A stretch of 64,000 bases of DNA, taken from Chryseobacterium oryzae. GTDB lineage: Bacteria; Bacteroidota; Bacteroidia; Flavobacteriales; Weeksellaceae. Of this stretch, positions 26,165 to 34,583 are shown in pieces. The translations under genes were made by a program, and so were the position numbers. The notes under the pieces were generated by a model. It ran no database searches. It had not been told where the DNA came from and worked only from the letters and a program-made list of their open reading frames with translations. The stretch is taken from NCBI RefSeq assembly GCF_022811665.1, contig NZ_CP094529.1:2418001-2482000 (forward strand), given 5' to 3'. Within the stretch, counting starts at the first letter, position 1. The number at the start of each line of letters is the position of its first letter.

Positions 26165-27145
26165 TTACTTTACGTACATTGCTTTTTTAATTTCTTCTTT
26201 TACTTTTTCCAATTTCGGGAACCATTCTGCAAACAATGCCGCAGAATATGGAGCCGGAGCATCCGGAGTAGTAATTCTCTTGATAGGAGCATCCAGATAG
26301 TCGAATGCTTTTTGCTGTACCATATAAGTAATTTCTGAGGATACAGATCCAAAAGGCCAAGCTTCTTCAAGAATTACCAGTCTGTTGGTCTTTTTTACTG
26401 AAGCTAAAACAGTATCAAAATCTAAAGGACGAACCGTTCTTAAATCGATAACTTCAACAGAAATACCTTCTTTTGCCATATCTTCTGCAGCCTGCATCGC
26501 CAGTTTCATAATTTTACCGAAAGAAACCAACGTTACATCTGTACCTTCTCTTTTAACATCTGCTTTCCCGATTGGTAAATAGTATTCTTCTTCAGGAATT
26601 TCCATTTTATCTCCATACATCTGTTCAGATTCCATGAAAATTACCGGATCGTTATCCTGAATAGCTGTTTTTAATAATCCTTTCGCATCATAAGGGTTTG
26701 AAGGAACTACCACTTTAAGACCTGGAATGTTTGCATACCAATTTTCAAAAGCCTGAGAGTGCGTTGCTCCCAACTGACCTGCAGAAGCTGTAGGACCACG
26801 GAAAACAATCGGACAGTTCCATTGACCACCACTCATCTGACGGATTTTTGCAGCATTGTTTATAATCTGATCGATTCCTACAAGTGCAAAGTTAAACGTC
26901 ATATACTCTACAATCGGTCTGTTACCATTCATTGCAGCACCAACAGCAATACCTGTAAAACCAAGCTCTGCAATAGGTGTATCGATTACACGTTTATCAC
27001 CAAACTCGTCCAACATTCCTTTAGAAGCTTTGTAAGCACCATTATATTCTGCTACTTCTTCTCCCATTAGAAAAATAGATTCGTCTTTACGCATTTCCTC
27101 GCTCATTGCCTGTGCAATTACCTCACGAAAAGTATATTCTGCCAT
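26165..27145 (-). CDS. pdhB: Pyruvate dehydrogenase E1 component, beta subunit
   Basis: With the alpha subunit it binds thiamine diphosphate and decarboxylates pyruvate for acetyl-CoA synthesis. The 326 residues show the beta-subunit pattern: FREVIAQAMSEEMRKDESIF, DTPIAELGFTGIAVGAAMNG, the catalytic HSQAFENWYANIPGLKVV and VDLRTVRPLDFDTVLASV. The alpha subunit and the E2/E3 genes are not adjacent, unlike the usual operon. The gene has a promoter of its own and ends in a strong terminator. The pyruvate specificity, as opposed to branched-chain oxoacid, is inferred from overall similarity. Confidence 0.9.
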   Translation of the reverse strand: MAEYTFREVIAQAMSEEMRKDESIFLMGEEVAEYNGAYKASKGMLDEFGDKRVIDTPIAELGFTGIAVGAAMNGNRPIVEYMTFNFALVGIDQIINNAAKIRQMSGGQWNCPIVFRGPTASAGQLGATHSQAFENWYANIPGLKVVVPSNPYDAKGLLKTAIQDNDPVIFMESEQMYGDKMEIPEEEYYLPIGKADVKREGTDVTLVSFGKIMKLAMQAAEDMAKEGISVEVIDLRTVRPLDFDTVLASVKKTNRLVILEEAWPFGSVSSEITYMVQQKAFDYLDAPIKRITTPDAPAPYSAALFAEWFPKLEKVKEEIKKAMYVK

Positions 27146-27168
27146 AGTTATTTGAAAAATTTAGAGTA

Positions 27169-27203
27169 CAAAAATAGTATTTTTTTATTATTTACATAAC
27201 AAA
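27169..27203 (-). promoter_or_regulatory. pdhB promoter
   Basis: On the minus strand TTTG (27203-27200), a 23-base spacer and TATTTTTG (27176-27169). The spacer is at the long end of the known range. Start near 27165, leader about 20 bases. Confidence 0.55.
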
Positions 27204-27285
27204 AAAGACATCGTATTAACAAGCATTGCCACATTAGTTTTAATTTGAATAAAAATTCTTTACTTATAAAGACATATTTCAAAAT

Positions 27286-27317
27286 AAAAACGGCATTTCC
27301 TGAAAAATGCCGTTTTT
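27286..27317 (-). terminator. Terminator after the DUF2147 gene
   Basis: A 13-bp perfect stem (27286-27298 with 27305-27317) with a T-run on the minus strand. Confidence 0.9.
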
Positions 27318-27338
27318 AAAGTATTGTAGAAGAAATAT

Positions 27339-27758
27339 TTATTTAACCTTCTGCCAAACTTGAGTTCTACCGATTAAAGATAAACCAATATAACCTCTAA
27401 CATTAAGATTATCACCGCTTTTTGTAATGGCACACTTATAAATTTTACCAGTTTTAGGATCTGTAATTGTTCCTCCGGTAAATTCTTCTCCGTCTTTTTT
27501 CAGTCCTCTAATAACTTCCATGCCCAAGATAGGTTTTCCTTTTCTGTCGTCTTTACAAGATGTACAATTTGGATCACCCGTTTTTATTAATAGCTGAGAA
27601 ACCTTACCATAATATTTTCCATCAGATTTTTTATAGATTTCTACAATAGATTTTGCCTGTTTTGTTTCATCGTCTATGGTTTTCCATTTTCCTTCAATTT
27701 GAGCAAAGGAAAGAACTCCAAAAAGAGAAAATGCGATTGTGAACAGTAATTTTTTCAT
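27339..27758 (-). CDS. DUF2147 secreted small protein
   Basis: I start at the ATG encoding MKKLLFTIAFSLFG (27758; 139 residues), since it gives a signal peptide ending SFAQ while the longer ORF to 27839 adds a non-signal stretch. The DUF2147 pattern is visible: EGKWKTIDDETKQAKSIVEIYKK and GKYYGKVSQLL, then GKIYKC near the end. These domains form small beta-barrels in the periplasm; the function is unknown. A pair of cysteines (DPNCTSCKD) could form a disulfide. Confidence 0.8.
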   Translation of the reverse strand: MKKLLFTIAFSLFGVLSFAQIEGKWKTIDDETKQAKSIVEIYKKSDGKYYGKVSQLLIKTGDPNCTSCKDDRKGKPILGMEVIRGLKKDGEEFTGGTITDPKTGKIYKCAITKSGDNLNVRGYIGLSLIGRTQVWQKVK

Positions 27759-27905
27759 ATTATAAAGTTTAATTTTGTTATATATTAACCGATTGTTAAC
27801 TGAGTTAAAAATATAAATTAATTTTAAACAGACCAACATTTTTGCTATTTAAAGCATAAATACTAACACTTTACGAGCTATTTATTTTTAAACATTCTTT
27901 AAACA

Positions 27906-29834
27906 CTAATTAAGTTTTCTATTAATCACTCTGTTCATATAATCCTGATACCAGGCTTTTGCGAGCTTTTCTCCTTTTTCAATTTCAGGGTTTTTAAGCT
28001 TATTAATCAGATTATTTTCGAAGCCTAGATCTTCTTTAGAATAAATTCCTGTAATATTTTTACCATCGAATCTGTACATATAATTTCCAATGATAAACTG
28101 TTCGGAAGAACCATCAGAGTTTACAATAAGCGGTTGATATTGCTTTTCGCTCACCAAACTTCTGCCCCAGCTTCTTATTTTTTTATTATATCCAATTAAA
28201 TCTGCCAAAGTTGGGTAAATATCAATCTGTTGAGCCAATTCCTGATCCACTCCTTTAAGATGATAAGCCGGATTGGGACTGTAAAACATTAATGGCACAG
28301 CAAAACGGTTCATTGCTTTTTCATATTCAGGATAAGCAATCTGATTGGTATGATCTCCCGTGAAAACAAAAATAGTATTATTAAACCACGGCTGTTTTCT
28401 CGCAGTTTCAAAATATTTTTTAATAGAATAATCGGTGTATTGCATTGGCTCGTGAATTTCCACAGTTCCTTTTTTGAATTTTCCGTTATATTTTTCAGGA
28501 ATTTTGAAAGGATGATGAGAAGTTGCCGTGAAAACTGTAGCCATAAACGGTGTAGTTTTCCCTACATTTTTTGCGAAATACTGTAAAAAAGGCTCGTCCC
28601 AAATAGCCCACATTCCATCAAAATCTTTATCATTATGATATTCATCTTTGCCATAATAATGTTTAAATCCTAATATATTTCCGAAACCTAAAAACCCCAT
28701 AGAACCGTTGGGAGCACCATGATAAAAAGAAGTATCGTATCCCAAATCGTTGCAGACCGAAACAATTGACTGTATTTTCTGGTTAGAATAAGGCGAACTG
28801 GTAAAAGCATCGGTTAAGCTGGGAACTCCGGCCAAAATACTGCTCATCCCATGAATTGACTGTCTTCCGTTGGCAAAAGCATTGGGGAAAATCAAACTTT
28901 CATTTGCAAGACTGTCGATAAAAGGGGTATAAGACACAAAATTTTTGATTTTAGTATCTTTATTAAAGGCTCCGGAATATTCTCTTCCGAAAGATTCCAC
29001 AATAAAAATTACAATATTGGGTTTCTGGGCAACTTCTCTCTGATAGGTTTTGTAGGGAACAATATTTTCGTCAATAAATTTCTCATCTACAAAATGAACT
29101 TCTTTAAAGTTATTGGTATTCAGGGTTCTGATAAATGAGAAGGTAGAATTCAGAACAATATTACCCTGTAAAGGATTTTTTACAAATTTATTGGCATCTA
29201 CAAGGTTTATTGGTCTTGTACTGTGCTTAAAATCTCCTCGAATTCCGCCAACTATTAAAACCGCAGAAATACACAATGTAAGGATAGACAGAACAAAATA
29301 AGGAATTAACTTCACAGGTTTTCTTTCGGTAACTTTTACTTTTTTATAAAGCAAAACCCATAAAAACATTAAAACAACAAACCAAATCAATACAAAAGGG
29401 TGCTCTGTTACAGAAACAAGGAAAACTTTAAAAATATTGGTTTCATTTTTTGCAACCTGAAAAGCTGCCGAAGTTAATCTTGCCTGAGAAAATTTATAAT
29501 AAATAAAATCTCCGAAATTCATTGCATAAGCAATTCCGTTCGTTACAAAATAGAGCCAGAAAAGAATTTTTTGATACCTTTTTTTCGTATTAATTACCAG
29601 CGGAATAAGACTCAGTAAAATAAATAAAATATTGACATATAAAATTGCTGTAAGATCGAACGTAGTCCCATGAAAAGCCAATCCCAGATAATCTGAAATA
29701 CTTTCTACCTTGATTAAATTCTTATTGAAAAACCAAAACAGAAGCCTTGCAATCTGATAAAATATAAATGCTAAAAAAATCCTGTAACACAAGATCAGGA
29801 CTTCCTCTTTTCTGAATTCTTTAAAAAATTTCAT
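27906..29834 (-). CDS. LTA synthase family (alkaline-phosphatase fold) membrane enzyme
   Basis: The 642 residues have five predicted membrane helices in the first 200, then a periplasmic sulfatase/alkaline phosphatase fold from about residue 270: NIVIFIVESFGREYSG (metal Glu280), ANGRQSIHGM (candidate nucleophile Ser326) and VFTGDHTNQ. This layout is that of LtaS and MdoB, which transfer glycerol phosphate or related groups to lipids or glucans. Gram-negative members add phosphate-containing groups to envelope polymers; which substrate is used here is not known. It is transcribed from the far end and converges on nothing. Confidence 0.88.
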   Translation of the reverse strand: MKFFKEFRKEEVLILCYRIFLAFIFYQIARLLFWFFNKNLIKVESISDYLGLAFHGTTFDLTAILYVNILFILLSLIPLVINTKKRYQKILFWLYFVTNGIAYAMNFGDFIYYKFSQARLTSAAFQVAKNETNIFKVFLVSVTEHPFVLIWFVVLMFLWVLLYKKVKVTERKPVKLIPYFVLSILTLCISAVLIVGGIRGDFKHSTRPINLVDANKFVKNPLQGNIVLNSTFSFIRTLNTNNFKEVHFVDEKFIDENIVPYKTYQREVAQKPNIVIFIVESFGREYSGAFNKDTKIKNFVSYTPFIDSLANESLIFPNAFANGRQSIHGMSSILAGVPSLTDAFTSSPYSNQKIQSIVSVCNDLGYDTSFYHGAPNGSMGFLGFGNILGFKHYYGKDEYHNDKDFDGMWAIWDEPFLQYFAKNVGKTTPFMATVFTATSHHPFKIPEKYNGKFKKGTVEIHEPMQYTDYSIKKYFETARKQPWFNNTIFVFTGDHTNQIAYPEYEKAMNRFAVPLMFYSPNPAYHLKGVDQELAQQIDIYPTLADLIGYNKKIRSWGRSLVSEKQYQPLIVNSDGSSEQFIIGNYMYRFDGKNITGIYSKEDLGFENNLINKLKNPEIEKGEKLAKAWYQDYMNRVINRKLN

Positions 29835-29984
29835 TAAAATGTATCGTTATTTTAAAGACGAAAATTATCTACTTCTTTTAAAACAAAAAAAGTCTGATAT
29901 TTTTTCGCTGTGCAAATTTAAGTTAAATTCAACTGAACTGCATTTTTCCTGCATATTAATTAAGGTTAAAGTTTTTAAAAAATG

Positions 29985-29992
29985 TAATTTTG
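29985..29992 (+). promoter_or_regulatory. pssA -7 element just before the start codon
   Basis: TAATTTTG ends 5 bases before the ATG at 29998, so transcription should start near 29996 and the mRNA is effectively leaderless. It also argues against the longer ORF to 29839. Confidence 0.5.
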
Positions 29993-29997
29993 CGACT

Positions 29998-30717
29998 ATG
30001 AACTTCATTAAAAACAATCTCGCCAACGCCATTACGCTGGGAAATCTTTTTTCTGGATGCGTAGGTGCAGTACATTTACTTTTAGGTGATTATAAAATAA
30101 CGACAATCTGCATTATTCTATCTTTAGTGTTAGATTTTTTCGATGGTTTTGTAGCCAGAGCTTTAAAATCTAATTCTAATTTGGGCGTGCAGCTCGATTC
30201 TTTGGCAGATATGGTGAGCTTTGGATTTCTCCCGGGATTGGCGATGTTTAAAATGCTGGAGCCTTTTGGTAGCGAGGCTTTCGGAATGCCATTTCCTTTT
30301 GAAATTAAATATTTCGGATTTCTCATTACGCTTTTTTCTTGTTTGCGATTAGCAATTTTCAATTTAGATGAAGAGCAGAAATATTACTTTAAAGGGTTGA
30401 ATACGCCTTCCAACACGATTTTGATTTTTGGGATTTACTATTTCCTGAAGGAAAGTTCTTCACCCCGCATTTTTGATTCCGCACTGTTTGAAACGGCATT
30501 TATACTATTAACCATTTTATCTTCATGGCTTCTTGTTTCGCCTATTAAAATGATAGCAATGAAATTCAAGTCGATGAAATTGCAGGATAATTATCCCAAA
30601 CTGGCATTATTAATCGGCTCAATTCTTATTTTGGCACTGTTTAAAATCGTTGGTATTCCTTTAGTGATTATTTATTATATTTTCATTTCAATCGTATTTC
30701 AGAAACAACTGAAGTAA
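29998..30717 (+). CDS. pssA: CDP-diacylglycerol-serine O-phosphatidyltransferase
   Basis: It makes phosphatidylserine, the precursor of phosphatidylethanolamine, at the inner membrane. The CDP-alcohol motif DG-x2-AR-x8-G-x3-D-x3-D is exact: DGFVARALKSNSNLGVQLDSLAD. I start at the ATG beginning MNFIKNNLANAITLG (239 residues) because it follows the -7 box and begins with the usual N-terminal amphipathic stretch. Seven or eight hydrophobic segments follow. It is the first of a + strand pair with the exonuclease gene. Confidence 0.93.
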   Translation: MNFIKNNLANAITLGNLFSGCVGAVHLLLGDYKITTICIILSLVLDFFDGFVARALKSNSNLGVQLDSLADMVSFGFLPGLAMFKMLEPFGSEAFGMPFPFEIKYFGFLITLFSCLRLAIFNLDEEQKYYFKGLNTPSNTILIFGIYYFLKESSSPRIFDSALFETAFILLTILSSWLLVSPIKMIAMKFKSMKLQDNYPKLALLIGSILILALFKIVGIPLVIIYYIFISIVFQKQLK

Positions 30718-30771
30718 AAAATAAAAGACAGAAAATTTCATCTTAAAATTAATACACTCTCAAATTAAAAA

Positions 30772-31536
30772 ATGAACTTAAAACTATATAAACCTCTCTG
30801 CGTATTTGATCTTGAAACTACAGGAACCAACGTGGGAAAAGACAGAATCGTTGAAATATGCATTCTAAAAGTAAATCCCGATGCTTCAAGAGAAAGCAAG
30901 ACATGGAAGGTAAATCCCGAAATGCCCATCCCAAGAGAATCGAGCGAAATTCACGGAATTTATGATGAAGATGTGAAAGACGCTCCCACTTTCAGAGAAA
31001 TTGCCCCAAAAATTGTGGAAATGATTTCCGGAAGTGATTTGGGTGGTTTTAATTCTAACCGTTTCGATGTGCCTTTGCTTGCTGAAGAATTGCTTCGTGC
31101 TGATTTTGATTTTGATCTGAATAAATTCAAACTGGTAGATGCACAAACTATTTATCATAAAAAAGAGCCTAGAAATCTGGGAGCTGCCTATCAGTTTTAT
31201 TGCGGACAAACCTTAGAAAATGCCCATTCTGCAGAAGCTGATGTTTTGGCAACGTTTGAAGTTTTGGATGCACAGGTGGGAAAATATGACGATATTCCCA
31301 ACGAAATTAATGCATTGAGTGAATTTACTTTTCATAATAAAAATGCAGATTTGGCGGGATTTATCGGCATTAATGACAAAAACATTCCGGTTTTCAACTT
31401 CGGCAAGTATAAAGGTCAGTCTGTAAAAGAAGTTTTCAATAAAGATCTTGGATATTACGGATGGCTTCAGAATGCCGATTTCCCTCTTTACACGAAAAAA
31501 GTTTTCACGAAAATTCAGCTTACGGCTAAATTTTAA
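30772..31536 (+). CDS. DnaQ-type 3'-5' exonuclease with ExoX-like C-terminal domain
   Basis: A DEDDh exonuclease of the Pol III epsilon superfamily, with the four acidic residues in CVFDLETTGTNVG, FNSNRFDVPLL and AHSAEADVLAT. The C-terminal part (about 200-254: FNFGKYKGQSVKEVF, YYGWLQNADFP) matches the small domain of ExoX-type enzymes that helps bind DNA. 254 residues; role in DNA repair or replication editing is likely, but it could be a stand-alone nuclease rather than the epsilon subunit. It is separated from the next gene by 3 bases. Confidence 0.88.
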   Translation: MNLKLYKPLCVFDLETTGTNVGKDRIVEICILKVNPDASRESKTWKVNPEMPIPRESSEIHGIYDEDVKDAPTFREIAPKIVEMISGSDLGGFNSNRFDVPLLAEELLRADFDFDLNKFKLVDAQTIYHKKEPRNLGAAYQFYCGQTLENAHSAEADVLATFEVLDAQVGKYDDIPNEINALSEFTFHNKNADLAGFIGINDKNIPVFNFGKYKGQSVKEVFNKDLGYYGWLQNADFPLYTKKVFTKIQLTAKF

Positions 31537-31539
31537 AAA

Positions 31540-31962
31540 ATGAATGATTTAGTAAAGTTCAGATTCTACGAAAATGCATTGCAAGCCAATCGGGATAAGC
31601 AGATTCTGGCAGAAAACGGCATCAACGGTTTTATTGCCAATGAGCAGCTTATTCAGTCAGATTGGTTACTGTCGCAGGCTGTGGGTGGAATTCAGCTTCA
31701 GGTTTTTAAAGATGATTTTGATGAGGCAGAGAAAATCCTGAAAGAATATGAGGAAAACGAAAGTTTTGCTCTTGAAGTAGAACACACGATTGAAAATCCG
31801 GAGTTTGATTTTGTATGCCCAAAATGTGGATCAAATCATATTTATCAGGATGAAAAACCGGGTGGCGGCTTTGGTTTGGGAATTTTGATTATCGGAATTC
31901 CAATTAAAATCCCGAAAAACTTATATCATTGCTATTACTGTGGAAATGAGTTTAAACATTAA
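31540..31962 (+). CDS. DUF2007 signal-transducing-like protein with zinc ribbon
   Basis: The N-terminal 70 residues (VKFRFYENALQANRDKQILAENGINGFI and LQVFKDDFDEAEKILKEYEE) are a DUF2007 (putative signal-transducing PII-like) domain, and the C-terminal half has a Cys-x2-Cys...Cys-x2-Cys zinc ribbon (CPKCGSNH, CYYCGNEF) around a hydrophobic stretch. It probably binds or senses something in the cytosol or at the membrane; the ligand is unknown. Co-transcribed with the exonuclease. Confidence 0.75.
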   Translation: MNDLVKFRFYENALQANRDKQILAENGINGFIANEQLIQSDWLLSQAVGGIQLQVFKDDFDEAEKILKEYEENESFALEVEHTIENPEFDFVCPKCGSNHIYQDEKPGGGFGLGILIIGIPIKIPKNLYHCYYCGNEFKH

Positions 31963-32050
31963 ACACAGAATGAAAGGAAGATATTTTTCTTTTCATTTCA
32001 GTAATGATAAAGTTTAATTTGATGGAGAAATTTCAACATCATGAATTTAA

Positions 32051-32154
32051 TAGCCACGATTGCAGCGGCATCCTTTTCTGAGTGAGGCGGCGGAGCGAAG
32101 CGGAGCCGTCCGAGCGAAAAAAAGATACAGCGGAAAGCGTGAAACAGCTCCTAA
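32051..32154 (+). repeat. GC-rich structured intergenic element
   Basis: A 104-base element of high GC in an otherwise AT-rich gap. It can fold: CACG (32055-32058) pairs with CGTG (32138-32141), CTTTT (32073-32077) with AAAAG (32120-32124), and CGGC (32088-32091) with GCCG (32105-32108). Between them is a purine-rich core (GGAGCGAAGCGGAG). I recall elements of similar form (GATTGCAGCGGCATCC ... GATACAGCGGAAAGCG) between genes in many flavobacterial genomes, but I cannot run a search. Only one copy lies in the window. It could be a small RNA gene or a mobile-type repeat; direction unknown. Confidence 0.6.
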
Positions 32155-32209
32155 AATTAAAATGAGTGAGTTTAATGTATTATTTACTCTCTCGTAAAAA
32201 AATAAAATT

Positions 32210-32815
32210 ATGAAAATAATCTGCATAGGAAGAAATTACAGCGAACATGCAAAAGAACTGGGAAATGACATTCCAGACAAACCTGTTATTTTTATGAAGC
32301 CAGATACAGCAGTTTTGAAAGGAAATGATTTTTATATTCCTGAATTTTCAGACGATGTACATTACGAACTGGAAGTGGTGGTGAAAATTTCTAAAGGTGG
32401 AAAGTACATTCAAAAAGAAGCTGCCCATAAACATTATGAGGAAATTGGTCTGGGAATAGATTTTACCGCAAGAGATCTGCAAAGCGATTTGAAAGCCAAA
32501 GGTTTACCTTGGGAATTAGCGAAAGGTTTTGACGGTTCTGCCGTAGTGGGAAATTTCTTCAAAAAAGAAAATTATAACCTAGAATCTCTCAATTTTTCTC
32601 TACTGAAAAACCAAGAAAAAGTACAGAACGGAAATTCTAAGGATATGATTTTCAAAATTGATGATATTATTGCTTTTGTTTCGCAGTACTTTACTTTAAG
32701 AGTAGGAGATCTTATTTTTACAGGCACTCCTGAAGGCGTAGGAAAGGTTTCTGAAAATGATATTCTGGAAGCCTATCTTGAAGGTGAAAAAACTCTTGAT
32801 ATCCGAATTTTGTAG
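32210..32815 (+). CDS. Fumarylacetoacetate hydrolase family protein
   Basis: A cytosolic metal-dependent C-C hydrolase or decarboxylase of the FAH superfamily, with the small-member length of 201 residues. The blocks KIICIGRNYSEHAKELGN, PVIFMKPDTAVLKG, VHYELEVVVKIS (metal ligands), GIDFTARDLQ and TGTPEGVGKV are all present. The substrate is not fixed by sequence; such short members include fumarylpyruvate hydrolases and oxaloacetate decarboxylase-like proteins. It stands between the structured repeat and the stress-protein gene. Confidence 0.9.
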   Translation: MKIICIGRNYSEHAKELGNDIPDKPVIFMKPDTAVLKGNDFYIPEFSDDVHYELEVVVKISKGGKYIQKEAAHKHYEEIGLGIDFTARDLQSDLKAKGLPWELAKGFDGSAVVGNFFKKENYNLESLNFSLLKNQEKVQNGNSKDMIFKIDDIIAFVSQYFTLRVGDLIFTGTPEGVGKVSENDILEAYLEGEKTLDIRIL

Positions 32816-32881
32816 AAATAATCTTGCTTTAAGGTGATTTTTTTGCTATCTTTAAAAGACAGAATTACAAATTAAAAGATT

Positions 32882-33319
32882 ATGACTAACATTGTACTTC
32901 CCGTAGATTTTGGGGACAAAACAGACCAGCTTGTAGATGGTGCTGTAAAATTTGCAAAACAATTGAATGGGAGAATTTGCCTTATTCATGTAGCTCCTAT
33001 TGATATTGGTTTTGCCATTGGTGATATGGGCTACCAATACTTTCCGGAAGTTGAAGGAAATGAAATTCGTGGTGAACTGGTACAACTTAACAAGATTAAC
33101 CAGAGAATTATTGCTCAGGATGTAGACTGCGAACACATCCTTAGACAAGGTATTGCAAAAGATATTATTCTGGAATATGCCGATACCAAAAATGCAGAAT
33201 ATATCGTAATGGGATCCCACGGAAGAAGCGGTATTTACGATGTTTTTGTAGGCAGTCTTACCAAAGGGCTTACTAAAGATTCTAATATTCCTGTATTGGT
33301 ATTGCCAATTCACGATTAA
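32882..33319 (+). CDS. Universal stress protein (UspA family)
   Basis: A 145-residue single-domain Usp with the nucleotide-binding pattern G-x2-G-x9-GS (GSHGRSGIYDVFVGSLTK) and an early VLPVDFGDKTDQLVDGAVKFA. It probably binds ATP and acts in stress survival. It is transcribed alone and is convergent with the small membrane protein at 33390, sharing a terminator. Confidence 0.93.
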   Translation: MTNIVLPVDFGDKTDQLVDGAVKFAKQLNGRICLIHVAPIDIGFAIGDMGYQYFPEVEGNEIRGELVQLNKINQRIIAQDVDCEHILRQGIAKDIILEYADTKNAEYIVMGSHGRSGIYDVFVGSLTKGLTKDSNIPVLVLPIHD

Positions 33320-33336
33320 TATAAATTTAGAGAAGC

Positions 33337-33375
33337 AAAAAAGACCGATCAAATAAAATTGACCGGTCTTTTTTT
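33337..33375 (+). terminator. Bidirectional terminator between the stress-protein gene and the minus-strand gene
   Basis: A long A/T-flanked stem (33337-33352 with 33359-33374) with one mismatch; poly-A on the left and poly-T on the right. Confidence 0.8.
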
Positions 33376-33389
33376 ATATAACCAATTAA

Positions 33390-33623
33390 TTAACCTTCTT
33401 TTTTGTAGATCTTTGGATCGTAGTAAGGATTCTTACCTTCTGTTGGAGAATAATATGCTTTGTCTTTATCGCCTCCTAGCGTTACCACAAGTACATAGCA
33501 CCAGTACGTGAAAAGCACACAGCATACGATAAACAAAATCCAGTTTAATACGTTTCCAAAAGTATCGTAAAAACCGAAAGACCATTTGAAAACTCTGCTT
33601 AAGAATAGAAAGAAAGACGTCAT
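33390..33623 (-). CDS. Small single-span membrane protein (DUF6341-like)
   Basis: A 77-residue protein with an aromatic amphipathic start and one strong membrane span (about 26-45), then a short polar tail with YYSPTEGKNPYYDPKIY. It resembles the uncharacterised DUF6341 family of flavobacteria, which I recall next to a membrane partner as here. It is divergently transcribed from the 301-residue membrane protein; their promoters are back to back. Family name is from memory and uncertain. Confidence 0.6.
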   Translation of the reverse strand: MTSFFLFLSRVFKWSFGFYDTFGNVLNWILFIVCCVLFTYWCYVLVVTLGGDKDKAYYSPTEGKNPYYDPKIYKKEG

Positions 33624-33641
33624 TATTTTCCTTTTTTAATT

Positions 33642-33659
33642 TAACTTTGCACAAATTTA
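33642..33659. promoter_or_regulatory. Back-to-back -7 boxes for two divergent membrane-protein genes
   Basis: TAACTTTG (33642-33649, + strand) and, two bases on, TAAATTTG on the minus strand (33659-33652). Each predicted transcription start falls next to the other's box, so polymerase can occupy only one at a time. The minus-strand -33 (TTTG) lies inside the + strand gene at 33682-33685. Confidence 0.6.
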
Positions 33660-33665
33660 TAAAAA

Positions 33666-34571
33666 ATGTTTAGATTACTTTCAAAAGAAAGCAATATTTT
33701 TTCAATTCCTGTGTATATAGGGTTTCTTCTTTTTATAGTAATACTATTCAACATCCTGAATTTCAATACATACGAAGCAATTATCGCAGGAATTACTTTT
33801 GTAGGAATTGCATTGGGGTATTTTTGTTTTAATGCCATACAATTAAATTATCAAACTCATCTACCACTTTTCTTATACACATTTTTTATTTTCGGATTGT
33901 ACAATGGCAATCTTGATATCGGCATTGCCGTAGCCCTGCTTACTAACTCTTTTATCCTACTGCTACTTACCAGTACAAATGAAGATATCCGTAAAAAATC
34001 TTATGTTTTGGTAGGATCTATTGTTGCTCTAAATTTTGTGTTTCTTCCCACGACATGGCCTATGATCTTTTTCGTACTCATTCATCTTATCGTGACTTCC
34101 GAAAGAGTGGGACTTAATATTTTCAGATTTCTATTGGGGATGATGCTTATTGCTATCAGCTACTTTTCTGTAATGTTTTTTCTTCATTTTAATGAATGGA
34201 ATACCGCTTATATACCGTTTGGAAAAATGAAAATCGTAACAGATTATACTGCTTTATTCCCGCTAATTCCTATTGTACTGATGCTTATTTATTCTGTATA
34301 CGATCATTTTGTACATTACAACAGCAAAAGCCCGGTCAGCAGATATAAATACACTTTTCTTCTAGTATTTTCATTAGCACAGCTCATTAGTATTATTTTA
34401 TACATGGACAAGAATTATGAATATCTTCTGCTCCTTGCATTTCCTTCTGCGATTATTCTGAGTAGGATGATGAGATTTTTGCCTAAATACTGGATGAAAG
34501 AAACTTGCCTCTGGCTTACTATATTTTGTTTAATAGCTTTTAAAGCAGGAAACCATTTCAACTTATTTTAA
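33666..34571 (+). CDS. Polytopic membrane protein (DUF6427-like)
   Basis: A 301-residue protein with about eight hydrophobic segments and short loops, typical of a flavobacterial DUF6427-like membrane protein. No catalytic motif is visible. Its predicted 5' leader is about 13 bases. The divergent partner at 33390-33623 and the downstream DUF3109 gene (12 bases away) suggest a small conserved neighbourhood. Role unknown; family name uncertain. Confidence 0.6.
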   Translation: MFRLLSKESNIFSIPVYIGFLLFIVILFNILNFNTYEAIIAGITFVGIALGYFCFNAIQLNYQTHLPLFLYTFFIFGLYNGNLDIGIAVALLTNSFILLLLTSTNEDIRKKSYVLVGSIVALNFVFLPTTWPMIFFVLIHLIVTSERVGLNIFRFLLGMMLIAISYFSVMFFLHFNEWNTAYIPFGKMKIVTDYTALFPLIPIVLMLIYSVYDHFVHYNSKSPVSRYKYTFLLVFSLAQLISIILYMDKNYEYLLLLAFPSAIILSRMMRFLPKYWMKETCLWLTIFCLIAFKAGNHFNLF

Positions 34572-34583
34572 AAACAAAGAATT

